Shown piece by piece: positions 27,515 to 36,303 of a stretch of 64,000 bases of DNA (position 1 is its first letter; every line of letters starts with the position of its first letter). The stretch comes from Psychrobacter pygoscelis. Lineage in GTDB: Bacteria > Pseudomonadota > Gammaproteobacteria > Pseudomonadales > Moraxellaceae. The position numbers and the translations under genes were made by a program. The stretch is from contig NZ_RQRU01000001.1 in the NCBI RefSeq assembly GCF_004335015.1, forward strand, positions 1-64,000, given 5' to 3'. Below the pieces are notes generated by a model. The model made no database searches and was not told the origin of the DNA. It saw only the letters and a list, made by a program, of their open reading frames with translations.

Positions 27515-28801
27515 ATGGCATTAATAGTGCAGAAGTACGGTGGCACCTCTATGGGTAGCATTGACCGTATCAAAAATGTCGCCAAGCGGGTCAAGCGCTG
27601 GCATGAAAATGGGCATCAAATCGTCGTTGTAGTCTCAGCGATGAGCGGTGAGACCAATCGCTTGATTGATCTTGCCCGTCAGATTAGCTCTCAGCCTGAT
27701 CCTCGTGAATATGATCAGATGGTATCAACTGGCGAGCAAGTCTCTATCTCGCTATTAGCGATGGCTATCAAAGATCTGGGTATCGGCGCTCGCTCCTTCA
27801 CTGGTGGTCAAGTCGCTATTAAGACAGATACCTCATTTAACAAGGCCCGTATTCAAAGTATTGACGATCAGAAGATTCGAGCGCAGTTAGACGCGGGTAA
27901 TGTGGTCATTGTGGCAGGCTTTCAAGGGGTAGATGAAGAAGGTAATATCACCACCCTTGGCCGCGGCGGTTCAGACACTACTGGGGTGGCGCTAGCCGCA
28001 GCTTTAGGGGCGGATGAGTGCCAGATTTATACTGACGTAGATGGGGTCTACACGACTGATCCTCGCGTCACACCAAAGGCCAAAAAGCTCAGCAAAATCA
28101 CTTTTGAAGAAATGCTAGAGATGGCCAGCCTTGGTTCAAAGGTACTGCAGATTCGCTCTGTAGAGTTTGCAGGTAAGTATCAAGTGCCCTTACGTGTGTT
28201 GTCCAGCTTTGATGAGTCAAATGATGGCAGCTTTGATGAGCACTTCAAACAAAATGTCGGTACGCTAATAACTATTGATGAAGGAGACAACATGGAACAA
28301 GCTATTATCTCAGGGATCGCCTTTAACCGTGATGAAGCCAAAGTAGTCGTACGCGGTGTTCCTGATCATCCAGGCATTGCCTCCGCTATCTTAAGCCCTA
28401 TCGGTAACGCCAATATCGAAGTGGATATGATTGTTCAAAATATCTCGACCAATGGCACGACAGACTTTAGCTTTACGGTCAACCGTCCAGACTTAGATAA
28501 AGCCCTTGCAGTGTTAAATAATGAAGTCAAAGACGAGATTAATGCTAAAGAAGTGATTGGTAATGACAATGTGGTCAAGATATCACTCGTCGGTGTGGGT
28601 ATGCGCTCACACGCTGGTGTAGCGAGCCTTATGTTCCAGACTTTAGCTGAAAACAACATCAATATTCAGATGATCTCTACCAGCGAAATCAAAGTCTCAG
28701 TCCTTATCCAAGAGCAACATCTTGAAAAAGCTGTTAAATTCCTACACACGGCCTTTGGCTTGGACCGTCAAGACGGTGCTAGCAAAGTAGCAGGAGTGTA
28801 A
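27515..28801 (+). CDS. lysC: Aspartate kinase (lysine/threonine-sensitive class), with internal start
   Basis: The product is 428 residues from the ATG at 27515; an ATG at 27503 would add four residues. It phosphorylates aspartate, the entry to lysine, threonine, methionine and diaminopimelate synthesis. The kinase domain has VQKYGGTSMGSIDRIKNVAK at the N-terminus, VVVVSAMSGETNRLI, and TTLGRGGSDTTGVALAAALG near 150. Two ACT domains occupy about residues 265-428 (VVVRGVPDHPGIASAILSPI and VGVGMRSHAGVASLMFQTLA). An in-frame ATG at 28292 preceded by AAGGAG could make a separate ACT-domain chain (169 residues), as in the alpha2beta2 aspartokinases of Bacillus and Corynebacterium. It lies between alaS and csrA. 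Confidence 0.96.
   Translation: MALIVQKYGGTSMGSIDRIKNVAKRVKRWHENGHQIVVVVSAMSGETNRLIDLARQISSQPDPREYDQMVSTGEQVSISLLAMAIKDLGIGARSFTGGQVAIKTDTSFNKARIQSIDDQKIRAQLDAGNVVIVAGFQGVDEEGNITTLGRGGSDTTGVALAAALGADECQIYTDVDGVYTTDPRVTPKAKKLSKITFEEMLEMASLGSKVLQIRSVEFAGKYQVPLRVLSSFDESNDGSFDEHFKQNVGTLITIDEGDNMEQAIISGIAFNRDEAKVVVRGVPDHPGIASAILSPIGNANIEVDMIVQNISTNGTTDFSFTVNRPDLDKALAVLNNEVKDEINAKEVIGNDNVVKISLVGVGMRSHAGVASLMFQTLAENNINIQMISTSEIKVSVLIQEQHLEKAVKFLHTAFGLDRQDGASKVAGV
28281..28294 (+). promoter_or_regulatory. Internal ribosome binding site and start for a lysC beta subunit
   Basis: AAGGAG at 28281-28286 is followed after five bases by an ATG at 28292 in the lysC frame. Translation from there gives 169 residues (to 28801) covering exactly the two ACT domains. 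This is stronger than the site in front of full-length lysC. The layout matches known overlapping lysC alpha/beta genes. Confidence 0.7.
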
Positions 28802-29336
28802 CGCGCCTTTATTCTGCAAATATTAACAGCTCATTGTCTATATTTCACAAAGTAACTCGTTAGTTTCTTGGCCAGTTTTACAGTAGGCGTTAGAATCAAT
28901 AGATTCTAGCGCCTTTTTATTGGCTGCCAGTTTTGAGCAGCTTACGTGGTCATCCCTAGCCTGTCTTACCCTGATTGCTTCCTTTGAAGCTTTATTTAAT
29001 CAGATTGTTAATCCAGCTAAATACTAAACATCACTTATAAACTGAGGTTTATAGTCTTGGTGGATCATTTAGTTCCAATAAAAATCCTTTATGTTATTAG
29101 TAGATACCTACCTTCTGCGTACGATTAGTTTTGTTAAAAGCCGTGACAGTACTGATTATGACACTTATAATAGACTGTCATTTGGGCGAATGAACTTTCA
29201 TTCTTCTAGATCGCGTGATTACCAACTCATTTTTACTGATTGTTGCAGTGGCAATTCACGCGTCTCTAGGTTTTTTATAATTGAGAAGTGATCTAATGAT
29301 TTATAAGTTATTAGTGCGACATAAGGAGTGTGACGC
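28802..29336. other. lysC-csrA intergenic region
   Basis: About 535 bp. It holds the lysC terminator (28885-28919) and the csrA promoter and leader. A 66-codon frame at 29091-29291 lacks a ribosome site and is not called. No tRNA gene is present, although one often follows csrA or lysC in Pseudomonas. Confidence 0.5.
28885..28919 (+). terminator. Rho-independent terminator of lysC
   Basis: AGGCGTTAGAATC pairs with GATTCTAGCGCCT (28885-28897 and 28902-28914; one G-U pair), followed by a T-run. It lies 84 bases past the lysC stop, separating lysC from csrA transcription. Confidence 0.92.
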
Positions 29337-29582
29337 ATGTTGATTTTGACACGCAGGGTTGGCGAAACATTAATGATTGGCGATGAAGTTAGTGTAACGG
29401 TGTTAGGCGTTAAAGGTAATCAAGTAAGATTGGGCGTCAACGCTCCTAAAGAGATTGCTGTGCATCGTGAAGAGATATATCAACGCATTCAACATGAGCG
29501 TTCGGTTCAGTCGCACATGCAGCATTTAGAGCAAGGTAATTTTAATACATCATTTGATGATGAAGATTACTTTAATCGTTGA
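29337..29582 (+). CDS. csrA: Carbon storage regulator CsrA
   Basis: The product is 81 residues. CsrA/RsmA is a dimeric RNA-binding protein that represses or stabilises mRNAs carrying GGA motifs. The family core is intact: [20 protein letters not shown], then [20 protein letters not shown] and [13 protein letters not shown], including the RNA-contact Arg-44-type residue in VHREEI. The C-terminal tail (residues 58-81) is longer than in E. coli (61 residues) and acidic, as in other Moraxellaceae. AAGGAG precedes the ATG. The upstream lysC and alaS genes match the Pseudomonas order. Confidence 0.97.
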   Translation: MLILTRRVGETLMIGDEVSVTVLGVKGNQVRLGVNAPKEIAVHREEIYQRIQHERSVQSHMQHLEQGNFNTSFDDEDYFNR

Positions 29583-29719
29583 TTTATAGCACTTAATATA
29601 GTGAATAGCTAAGCTGCCGTGTATCTTTGCTCAAATTCTATGGGTGAGCAGGATAATTTGTCAGCATGGTACTACTTTATTCGCTTAATGTTTTAATAGT
29701 GGATTTAAGGTGTTAGATT

Positions 29720-30094
29720 ATGAGTATCCGTCAATCTGATGTTTCTGCTTTATTAAATGGTCTGAACAAAAAAGCCATAGGTTTTAACGACGTCATTAGT
29801 TTTATTGACGATTACTACCGCTATACCCCAGTACCCTTTGTTAATGGGTTGCTCCATAATGCCCCAGGTGAGAACGAAGGCAGCGCCAAAATTTTTGGCT
29901 TTGCTAAGCATCATGGCTTAAGTCAGCTGGATACACTGCGCTTATTTGGTGAGCATTACCAACAAGTGGTTGCCACGCCAAATGGTACGGATCATGCTAA
30001 TATTCGTAATTTTTTACATTGGGGCTGGCAAGCCTTTTTGATGGAAAAAAATCCATTAACTCCGCGGCCTAATGTAGACACAACCTCTATTTAA
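29720..30094 (+). CDS. HopJ-family protein (unlikely to be a true type III effector here)
   Basis: The product is 124 residues and matches the HopJ family by its FNDVISFIDDYYRYTPVPF opening, a NGLLHNAPGENEGSAKIFG segment and GHGL-like AKHHGLSQLDTLRLFGEHYQ with the closing NIRNFLHWGWQAF. The family was named after a Pseudomonas syringae effector, but members are common in bacteria with no type III system, and none is visible here. The role is unknown. AAGG precedes the ATG at about ten bases. It lies 138 bp after csrA and ends at a strong bidirectional terminator. Confidence 0.85.
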   Translation: MSIRQSDVSALLNGLNKKAIGFNDVISFIDDYYRYTPVPFVNGLLHNAPGENEGSAKIFGFAKHHGLSQLDTLRLFGEHYQQVVATPNGTDHANIRNFLHWGWQAFLMEKNPLTPRPNVDTTSI

Positions 30095-30179
30095 TAACCC
30101 TTATGGATTGTTAAAGGGTTGAGTGTTACTGCTGAGTACGCATGGTAGTTACTTTTAGGCATCAGCTACTTTAATTACC

Positions 30180-30208
30180 AAAAAAGCCACGATAATCGTG
30201 GCTTTTTT
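30180..30208. terminator. Bidirectional rho-independent terminator
   Basis: AAAAAAGCCACG pairs with CGTGGCTTTTTT around ATAAT. It lies between the convergent HopJ-family gene (+) and DUF1315 gene (-). Confidence 0.93.
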
Positions 30209-30329
30209 CATTATGGCGAGCGTAGCAGTCTAATCGACTGCCTATTTGCCTTTCTAGTCATCCACTATTCAATAGTTAGCTTGATTATCCAAAGCTAACT
30301 TCACACATGGATAAAAAAGCTTTCAATGA

Positions 30330-30641
30330 CTAACTGTCCCGAAACTTAACCGGTTGAATCGCGCCTTTAGGATTGGGCATATTGGGATAATGATGCTCGT
30401 GCTCAATGTCACAAGCCTCACCTTCTACGGTGCCATCTTCTTTGACAGGTTTATGAATATAGCCGGTACGCTCGGTAGGCGGTAGATGCTCGTGCTCCCA
30501 TACCATGACTGCTTGCATACAAGTCTGGCGCTGCTCATCACTAAGCTTACGACCATCCGGCCATTTACCTAGCTCAATCGCCAAGCGAAATTTTTCAACA
30601 ATTTCTGGAGTTAAACTGGCTAAAATAGTTTGTTTGTCCAT
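30330..30641 (-). CDS. DUF1315 (YeaC-like) protein
   Basis: The product is 103 residues. The conserved YeaC core is plain: LTPEIVEKFRLAIELGKWPD, GRKLSDEQRQTCMQAVMVWE. The remainder is His/Glu-rich (HEHEH and EHEHHYPN) and ends FRDS. E. coli YeaC has 90 residues and no known function. The gene ends 138 bp beyond nadK on the same strand, so the two may be cotranscribed. Confidence 0.85.
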   Translation of the reverse strand: MDKQTILASLTPEIVEKFRLAIELGKWPDGRKLSDEQRQTCMQAVMVWEHEHLPPTERTGYIHKPVKEDGTVEGEACDIEHEHHYPNMPNPKGAIQPVKFRDS

Positions 30642-30779
30642 GCGTCATCCGTTTGGTTGAGTTGGATTTAAGGGCTGCTCTACTTTCATAACTACTGGCT
30701 CACCCTACTGGCGTATTCTACTATTAAGGTGGCAGTGACCATTGAAATCAGGCCGGTGAACTGTTTAGAAGGCTGTTAA

Positions 30780-31796
30780 TTATAAATCTTCGCTATCGTC
30801 ACTGTCATCACAGTCGGCATCCAAGCTAAATTCTTCAGCATGGACATTCCAGTGCAGCTTAGTGCGGCAGGCTTCATAAAAATCAAAGCCCGGCGGATGC
30901 AACAAAGTCAGCTTATCGGGGTGCTTGCGGATATATAGCCGCTGATTTTGCTCAATCGGCACGCTAGGCTTGCCATCGGCACTAACCATAGGCTGAGTAC
31001 GATTGTCTTCGTGAATTTGCAAGGTCACTTCACTATTGCCACTGACAACGATTGGTCGACTCGATAGTGTGTGCGGATGCATAGGTACCAGACATATCGC
31101 ATCCATACTAGGATGAATAATCGGTCCACCACCAGAGAGTGCGTAAGCGGTAGAGCCGGTAGGTGTGGCAGCAATAAGACCATCGCTATGCTGGCGGTAG
31201 ACATCTTGACCATCGATTTTCATTTGAAAATCGATCATATGCACCGACTTACCGGCGTGCAGAACCACATCGTTTAAGGCCATATCTTCATAAATGACTC
31301 GCCGACCTTCTCGGATCTCCATCGTTAATAAAAAACGGTGATCCAGCTGATAATCTCCCATTAGCACTTGACGTAACTTAAAAGCGGCTTCATGCGGATT
31401 GACATCTGCCAAAAAGCCAAGACGACCTCGATTGACACCCAATACCGGAACACGGTATCGCGCTAATGCTTCAGCAGCATGTAGTATTGAACCATCGCCT
31501 CCCACCACGATGACCAAATCACAGATCTCACCGATAAGGCTGCGTTTAACGACCTGAACTTGTGACAGCTCACTCAGATCTAGTGTGGGAAGATTCGCTG
31601 TCCTTATATCCATAATGAGCGATATACCCATCTCATGAATAGTCTGGGCAATCTGCACTAGAGTACTGGTGACAGTACGCTTGCCTGCGCGGCCCATAAG
31701 ACCTATTCGGCGAAACGCAGGGTTTTTGATATTTTTAAATAGCTCTGAGGTATGTAGGTGCGGTAGTCGTTCTGACTGCACTGAGTTTTCTTCCAT
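30780..31796 (-). CDS. nadK: NAD kinase
   Basis: The product is about 338 residues from the ATG at 31796. It phosphorylates NAD to NADP. The catalytic GGDGS motif (LVIVVGGDGSILHAAEALAR), NRGRLGFLADV and the nucleotide loop DGLIAATPTGSTAYALSGGG are intact. The start is uncertain: no ribosome site is well spaced before this ATG, and a GTG at 31850 in the same frame adds 18 residues; AGGAG lies between the two, 17 bases before the ATG. The C-terminus carries an acidic tail (DADCDDSDDSEDL) beyond the usual domain. The DUF1315 gene follows on the same strand. Confidence 0.94.
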   Translation of the reverse strand: MEENSVQSERLPHLHTSELFKNIKNPAFRRIGLMGRAGKRTVTSTLVQIAQTIHEMGISLIMDIRTANLPTLDLSELSQVQVVKRSLIGEICDLVIVVGGDGSILHAAEALARYRVPVLGVNRGRLGFLADVNPHEAAFKLRQVLMGDYQLDHRFLLTMEIREGRRVIYEDMALNDVVLHAGKSVHMIDFQMKIDGQDVYRQHSDGLIAATPTGSTAYALSGGGPIIHPSMDAICLVPMHPHTLSSRPIVVSGNSEVTLQIHEDNRTQPMVSADGKPSVPIEQNQRLYIRKHPDKLTLLHPPGFDFYEACRTKLHWNVHAEEFSLDADCDDSDDSEDL

Positions 31797-32056
31797 ACTG
31801 GGGCTCGGAATTTCTCCTAAAATGCGCGTCAATGATAACGAGATTTGCACATTTAGACTAGCAGATTTTGTTTAAGATTGTATTTATCCTACTGAGTGGC
31901 TTCACATTACGCCAATTGTTAAAACATTGTCATCTATATTTGCTAAGCCTAACTCGCTATTTATAGATACGCAAACTTAGTTGACAATCAACCCTGATTT
32001 GCTAGAGTATCGTTAACTTCTATGTTTAATCTATTTATTAAGTTAAGGACACTATT

Positions 32057-32776
32057 ATGGCAAACCCTATTGTCAGTCGTGCTGAGCTTGCGGTTGGCGC
32101 TAATCCTATGACCGTCAAAGGTGTGGTGCAAAAGACCAGTATATTACTGGGTCTGTCTGCCATTACTGGGTTAGGCTTCTTCTTTTACGCGCTAGCGGCT
32201 GGCTTATCTAGAGGTTTTATCACTATCGCTGCTTTCGGCAGTATGTTTGCTGCCTTTGGTTTGGCGATTTTCATCACCTTTAAACCGCAAAAAGCCAAAA
32301 CCTTGGCCGTACCTTATGCCCTTCTTGAAGGTGTATTTTTAGGCGGTATCTCACTGTTTTTTATGAGAATGTACCCAAGTGTTCCCGTTACAGCACTGTG
32401 CGCTACCTTTGTGACTGCTGCTGTCATGTTGGGTATGTATCGCTCCGGCGTCATCAAAGTTACTGAGAAGTTCCGCTCTATCATGATGTCAGCTATATTC
32501 GCCATCATGATTTTGTACCTCGTTCAGTGGGGCTTTATCGCTTTTGGCTCTAGTCTACCCTTCTTATTTGATGGCGGTATGATTGCTATTGGTTTTAGCT
32601 TATTTGTGGTGGTGATTGCCTCTTTTAGCTTGTTATTAGACTTTGACAATGTTGAGCGCGGTGTGGCAATGGGTATCTCAGAAGACTACGAATGGCTGTT
32701 TAGTATTGGTATTCTTGCTACCTTAGTTTGGATGTATATCGAATTTATGCGTCTGCTAAGCTATCTTCAAGACTAA
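32057..32776 (+). CDS. Bax inhibitor-1 / YccA-like membrane protein
   Basis: The product is 239 residues with seven hydrophobic segments. Features of the bacterial Bax inhibitor-1 superfamily include a short polar N-terminus, YALLEGVFLGGISLFFMRMY, the GMYRSGVIKVTEKFRSIMMS loop, and LLLDFDNVERGVAMGISEDY with paired acidic residues before the last segment. The paired aspartates correspond to the calcium/proton sensor of YetJ-type channels, although that role is inference here. AAGGACAC precedes the ATG. It is flanked by a bidirectional terminator and appears monocistronic, divergent from nadK. Confidence 0.87.
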   Translation: MANPIVSRAELAVGANPMTVKGVVQKTSILLGLSAITGLGFFFYALAAGLSRGFITIAAFGSMFAAFGLAIFITFKPQKAKTLAVPYALLEGVFLGGISLFFMRMYPSVPVTALCATFVTAAVMLGMYRSGVIKVTEKFRSIMMSAIFAIMILYLVQWGFIAFGSSLPFLFDGGMIAIGFSLFVVVIASFSLLLDFDNVERGVAMGISEDYEWLFSIGILATLVWMYIEFMRLLSYLQD

Positions 32777-32829
32777 ATTTTGCTAACTTATTGATAGCTA
32801 TTTAGTTGATAACTGCTTAGAGAGCTATT

Positions 32830-32859
32830 AAAAACCGCCTCAATTGAGGCGGTTTTTTT
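32830..32859. terminator. Bidirectional rho-independent terminator
   Basis: AAAACCGCCTCAA is the reverse complement of TTGAGGCGGTTTT, a nearly loop-less perfect stem flanked by A- and T-runs. It separates the convergent Bax-inhibitor-like and P-type ATPase genes. Confidence 0.93.
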
Positions 32860-32922
32860 ATTTATGATAAAACAATAAATAGTAAGATAAGGATGTCACA
32901 TACCGCTATTTAGGGTAGAGCT

Positions 32923-35886
32923 CTAACTGCGTTTTAGCCGTAACGCATTCAAGACCACTAGCAATGAGCTAAATGACATCCCTATTGCCGCCAGCCAAGG
33001 TGGGACATAGCCTAGAATTGCTGGTATCAGTACGACGCCATTATAAATAAGTGCCCAAGCGAAGTTTTGCTTGATAATTTGATGACTCTTATCCGCTATC
33101 CTTTTGGCGTCGCCTATCGCAGCTATCTGTCCGTTTAGAATCACACTATCACTTGAGACTTGAGCTAAATCTGCCGCACCAGCTATCGAGGAGGAGACGT
33201 CGGCTGCAGCGAGTACGGGGGCATCATTGATACCATCTCCTACCATTAGTACCCTAGCGCCTTTAGCTTGTAAGCTTTGGATATGAGTGACTTTATCTTT
33301 AGGAGATAGGCCATGATAAGCATCATCAATACCTAATTCTGAAGCCAGCACCAATGCTTGTGGGCTTGGATCTCCTGTCAGCATGACGGGACAAATACCG
33401 CTACTTTTTAATTGATCTATAAGCGCTTTGGCTTCACTACGCACACTATCATTAAAGTAGAAGAAGGCTAGCGGCTGCCATTTTGATGTTGCATGGCTGT
33501 CTTCTACACCGTCTAGCTTTACTGATTGAGCATCCTCGTTATAGACGCTTCCCTCGTATGCCGCAGCAGACTGCTCAGAGGTTATTTCGATGGAGAGTAC
33601 CACAGCTGAGCTGGCTCGATGACGTTGTAAGCTTGGCCGCCCTATCTCATTATTATCCTCAGCGCCATCTTGGGGCACTGCAAATTCGTAATGACCGATG
33701 CGATAACGCTGACTGCCTCGCTCAGTTGTCACCACTGCCTCAACGCCGCCAGCAGGATAATTTATCTGCTCTGAGCACTTGGGAAGATGCATCTGATATG
33801 CTGCCGTTAGCAAGGCGTGTGCGACTGGATGGCGACTACCGACCTCAAGCGCAGCCGCAATCGCCAATAGTTCATCAGCACTGGTCTTTGATGTTAGAGG
33901 CGTTACCTCCTGCCCCTTTTTATTTTGACCAAAGTTAGTTACTTGCTTGTTAGCGTCAGGGCCTGATAGTACCTCAATATTCAATAGATTAGGCTTACCG
34001 TAAGTTAGCGTCCCTGTCTTGTCAAAGGCGACGTGAGTAATCTCAGCCAATGTCTGCAAGGTGTGACCTCGAGTGGTCAAAAAGCCGTAGCTTGCCAGCC
34101 TATTAGTCGCAACAGTCAGGGCAATTGGCGTGGCTAAGGATAGCGCGCAAGGACACGTAGCAACCAAGACTGCTACCGTAGCCCATATAGCTTGGCTAGG
34201 ATCTATTAAATACCAACCCACAAATACCAAGACAGACAGTACTAATATGCGTGCTACGAACCAGCGCGCCAACTCATCGGCCTTTTGCGCGATTTTGGGT
34301 TTTTCACTCATCGCTCGGTTCATAAGGCGATCGATGAGTCCAATCTGACTGTCTTGAGCCAGTGCTGTCACCAACATATAGAATGGCTGACTGTCATTCT
34401 GAGAGCCACCAACGACATAGTCACCTTGCTGCTTAACGATTAGCTCCCCTTCACCCGTGAGCAGGCTTTGCGATACTGTAGCCGACTCGCTAAGTAAAAT
34501 CCCATCACTTATGACTTCACTACCTGCCGCAATCATCACGACATCACCGACTTGTAAGCTCTGAGCGGTAATCATCTGTTTTGCTGGGTCATGCTCAGCG
34601 GACGCATTATCAGGTATAGTATTAGCAATATCTGCTTTATCGGTCTTATCTAGCACATGAGTCTTGAGAAGCGAAGCGGCTATCTTAGAGGTCTGTACTT
34701 TTAGCGTATCAGGAAGCTCACTGTGCAGGAACAAAGACTGGTTTTGCGCTGAATCTAAGATTGCTAATATATTGCTTGCAGCAGTATCATCGTGAGCAAG
34801 CTTTGGCACCAATACTGGCTCAATGACCACCAAATCATTCGCCATCGAAGCGGCCTTTAAGCGAGCATTGTGCTCGATATAGCGTCCTGCCAGTAAGAAG
34901 AAGATAAACATACTGACTGAGTCATAATAGGTATGACCATCGCCAGTAATGGTGGCGTACAAACTTGCAAAGAAAGTGACGACAAGGGCAATACTGACTG
35001 GCACATCCATATTGACTTGTCGAGCGCGAATCGCTGACCATGCTGAGGTAAAAAATGGCACGCCAGCATAAAAGAACACTGGCACACTCACAAATAGCGA
35101 TACCCAGCGCAAAAAGTCGCGCTGATTGATTAACATCTCACCATATTCGCCAAAATATAGAGCCACGGCAAACATCATTGACTGCATTGCCCCCAATGCA
35201 GCGATACCTAAACGGAGCATCATTTTTTTATTGTGCCGTGCCAGCATCGCTTCATGAGTATCTTGTCTATAGGGCTTGGCGTCATAGCCTATCTCGCCTA
35301 CGGTGGCCAGTATCTGACTGATGGGCAATTTAGCCTCATCCCAGATCACCCGCATACGCTGATTGGTCAGATTGACCTGACACTGACTGACCCCTTCAAG
35401 CTCATAAAGTCGCGACTCAATCAACCAAGTACACGCTGCACAGCGCAAGTTATTAACAGACAGCTCAGCGACGGACTTTCCTTCTTGTTGATAGACAAAT
35501 TGCGCTTTGATTTCATCGTGATCGTAAGCTTGTAGTCGGCTTAGCTCAGCCGGTAAGCTTGCCGTTCTATTAATCTCCGAGCGATCTAGATAATACTGCT
35601 CTAACCCTGCTTCAACAATACTTTGCGATGCCAGTTGGCAGCCAAGACAGCACATCTCACGCCTCGCCCCCAATATCTCACTAAAGAAGGGCGGACTGGG
35701 TACTGGATCTCCACAATGAAAACAATGGCCTGCTGGTGGCAGCACTAAGCCACCATCTAAGACTGAGGCATCGTCTAAGGTAGTACTGAGGACATCTATA
35801 CTACTGTCAAAGCCACTACCGATATCTTTATCAGTGGCTTTAGTGGTTTTTGGATCATTGTTATCGAGAAATTGACTGTCTTGCAC
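32923..35886 (-). CDS. Heavy-metal (copper) P-type ATPase, CcoI/FixI-like
   Basis: The product is 987 residues, starting at a GTG with AAGG upstream. An N-terminal cysteine cluster (CFHCGDPVP near residue 55, CCLGC near 79) and an HMA domain with NLRCAACTWL near 148 precede eight membrane segments. The metal-channel CPC sits in VATCPCALSLATP near 575; the phosphorylation motif DKTGTLTYGKPN is near 620, and GDGINDAPVLAAADV near 885. The cysteine cluster plus CAAC is the pattern of the FixI/CcoI group, which exports Cu+ to the periplasm for cbb3 oxidase assembly. No cco genes lie nearby, so the role is inference. Two long low-complexity inserts (about residues 350-430 and 715-775) lengthen it beyond the usual 750-820 residues. 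Confidence 0.9.
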   Translation of the reverse strand: MQDSQFLDNNDPKTTKATDKDIGSGFDSSIDVLSTTLDDASVLDGGLVLPPAGHCFHCGDPVPSPPFFSEILGARREMCCLGCQLASQSIVEAGLEQYYLDRSEINRTASLPAELSRLQAYDHDEIKAQFVYQQEGKSVAELSVNNLRCAACTWLIESRLYELEGVSQCQVNLTNQRMRVIWDEAKLPISQILATVGEIGYDAKPYRQDTHEAMLARHNKKMMLRLGIAALGAMQSMMFAVALYFGEYGEMLINQRDFLRWVSLFVSVPVFFYAGVPFFTSAWSAIRARQVNMDVPVSIALVVTFFASLYATITGDGHTYYDSVSMFIFFLLAGRYIEHNARLKAASMANDLVVIEPVLVPKLAHDDTAASNILAILDSAQNQSLFLHSELPDTLKVQTSKIAASLLKTHVLDKTDKADIANTIPDNASAEHDPAKQMITAQSLQVGDVVMIAAGSEVISDGILLSESATVSQSLLTGEGELIVKQQGDYVVGGSQNDSQPFYMLVTALAQDSQIGLIDRLMNRAMSEKPKIAQKADELARWFVARILVLSVLVFVGWYLIDPSQAIWATVAVLVATCPCALSLATPIALTVATNRLASYGFLTTRGHTLQTLAEITHVAFDKTGTLTYGKPNLLNIEVLSGPDANKQVTNFGQNKKGQEVTPLTSKTSADELLAIAAALEVGSRHPVAHALLTAAYQMHLPKCSEQINYPAGGVEAVVTTERGSQRYRIGHYEFAVPQDGAEDNNEIGRPSLQRHRASSAVVLSIEITSEQSAAAYEGSVYNEDAQSVKLDGVEDSHATSKWQPLAFFYFNDSVRSEAKALIDQLKSSGICPVMLTGDPSPQALVLASELGIDDAYHGLSPKDKVTHIQSLQAKGARVLMVGDGINDAPVLAAADVSSSIAGAADLAQVSSDSVILNGQIAAIGDAKRIADKSHQIIKQNFAWALIYNGVVLIPAILGYVPPWLAAIGMSFSSLLVVLNALRLKRS

Positions 35887-36303
35887 AGGGGCTACCTTAT
35901 CTAAGGACAGTGATCTAAAAGATCTATTTTAAATACAATAAGTTAAGTACTGTAAGTTAACTATACGGCTTTATAGACCTTGGCCTTAGCTTTATGATTA
36001 AAATCTGGCATTGAATATTCGATGACTCTTAATTAGGGCTATTTATTACAATAACAAATAACCTATTACAGTAATAAACAATGAAGATAGGCGAAATATA
36101 ACCCCTATCTTATCTATATATAATAAGGACTGATGAGCCGATAAAAAAAGAAGCCAGAGTCGCGGTGACGATTATTATAACACCAGCGGCGACCTACTCT
36201 TGATTTCACAAGCATTCCATAATGATGGATTGAAAAATTCGTCAATTTACGTCATCATGAGTCAGTTTTTTAGATTGGTATCGCCTCCGTGCAAAGAAAA
36301 TAT
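35887..36303. other. Divergent intergenic region between the P-type ATPase and mrcB
   Basis: About 415 bp, AT-rich, with both promoters expected. No gene, riboswitch or clear copper-regulator operator was recognised. Confidence 0.4.

Noticed and set aside
29091..29291. 66-codon frame just upstream of csrA
   Set aside because: Lies in the csrA promoter and leader, lacks a ribosome site and has no recognisable pattern.
33483..33938. 151-codon plus-strand frame within the copper ATPase gene
   Set aside because: Antisense to a well-supported gene; composition mirrors the opposite strand.
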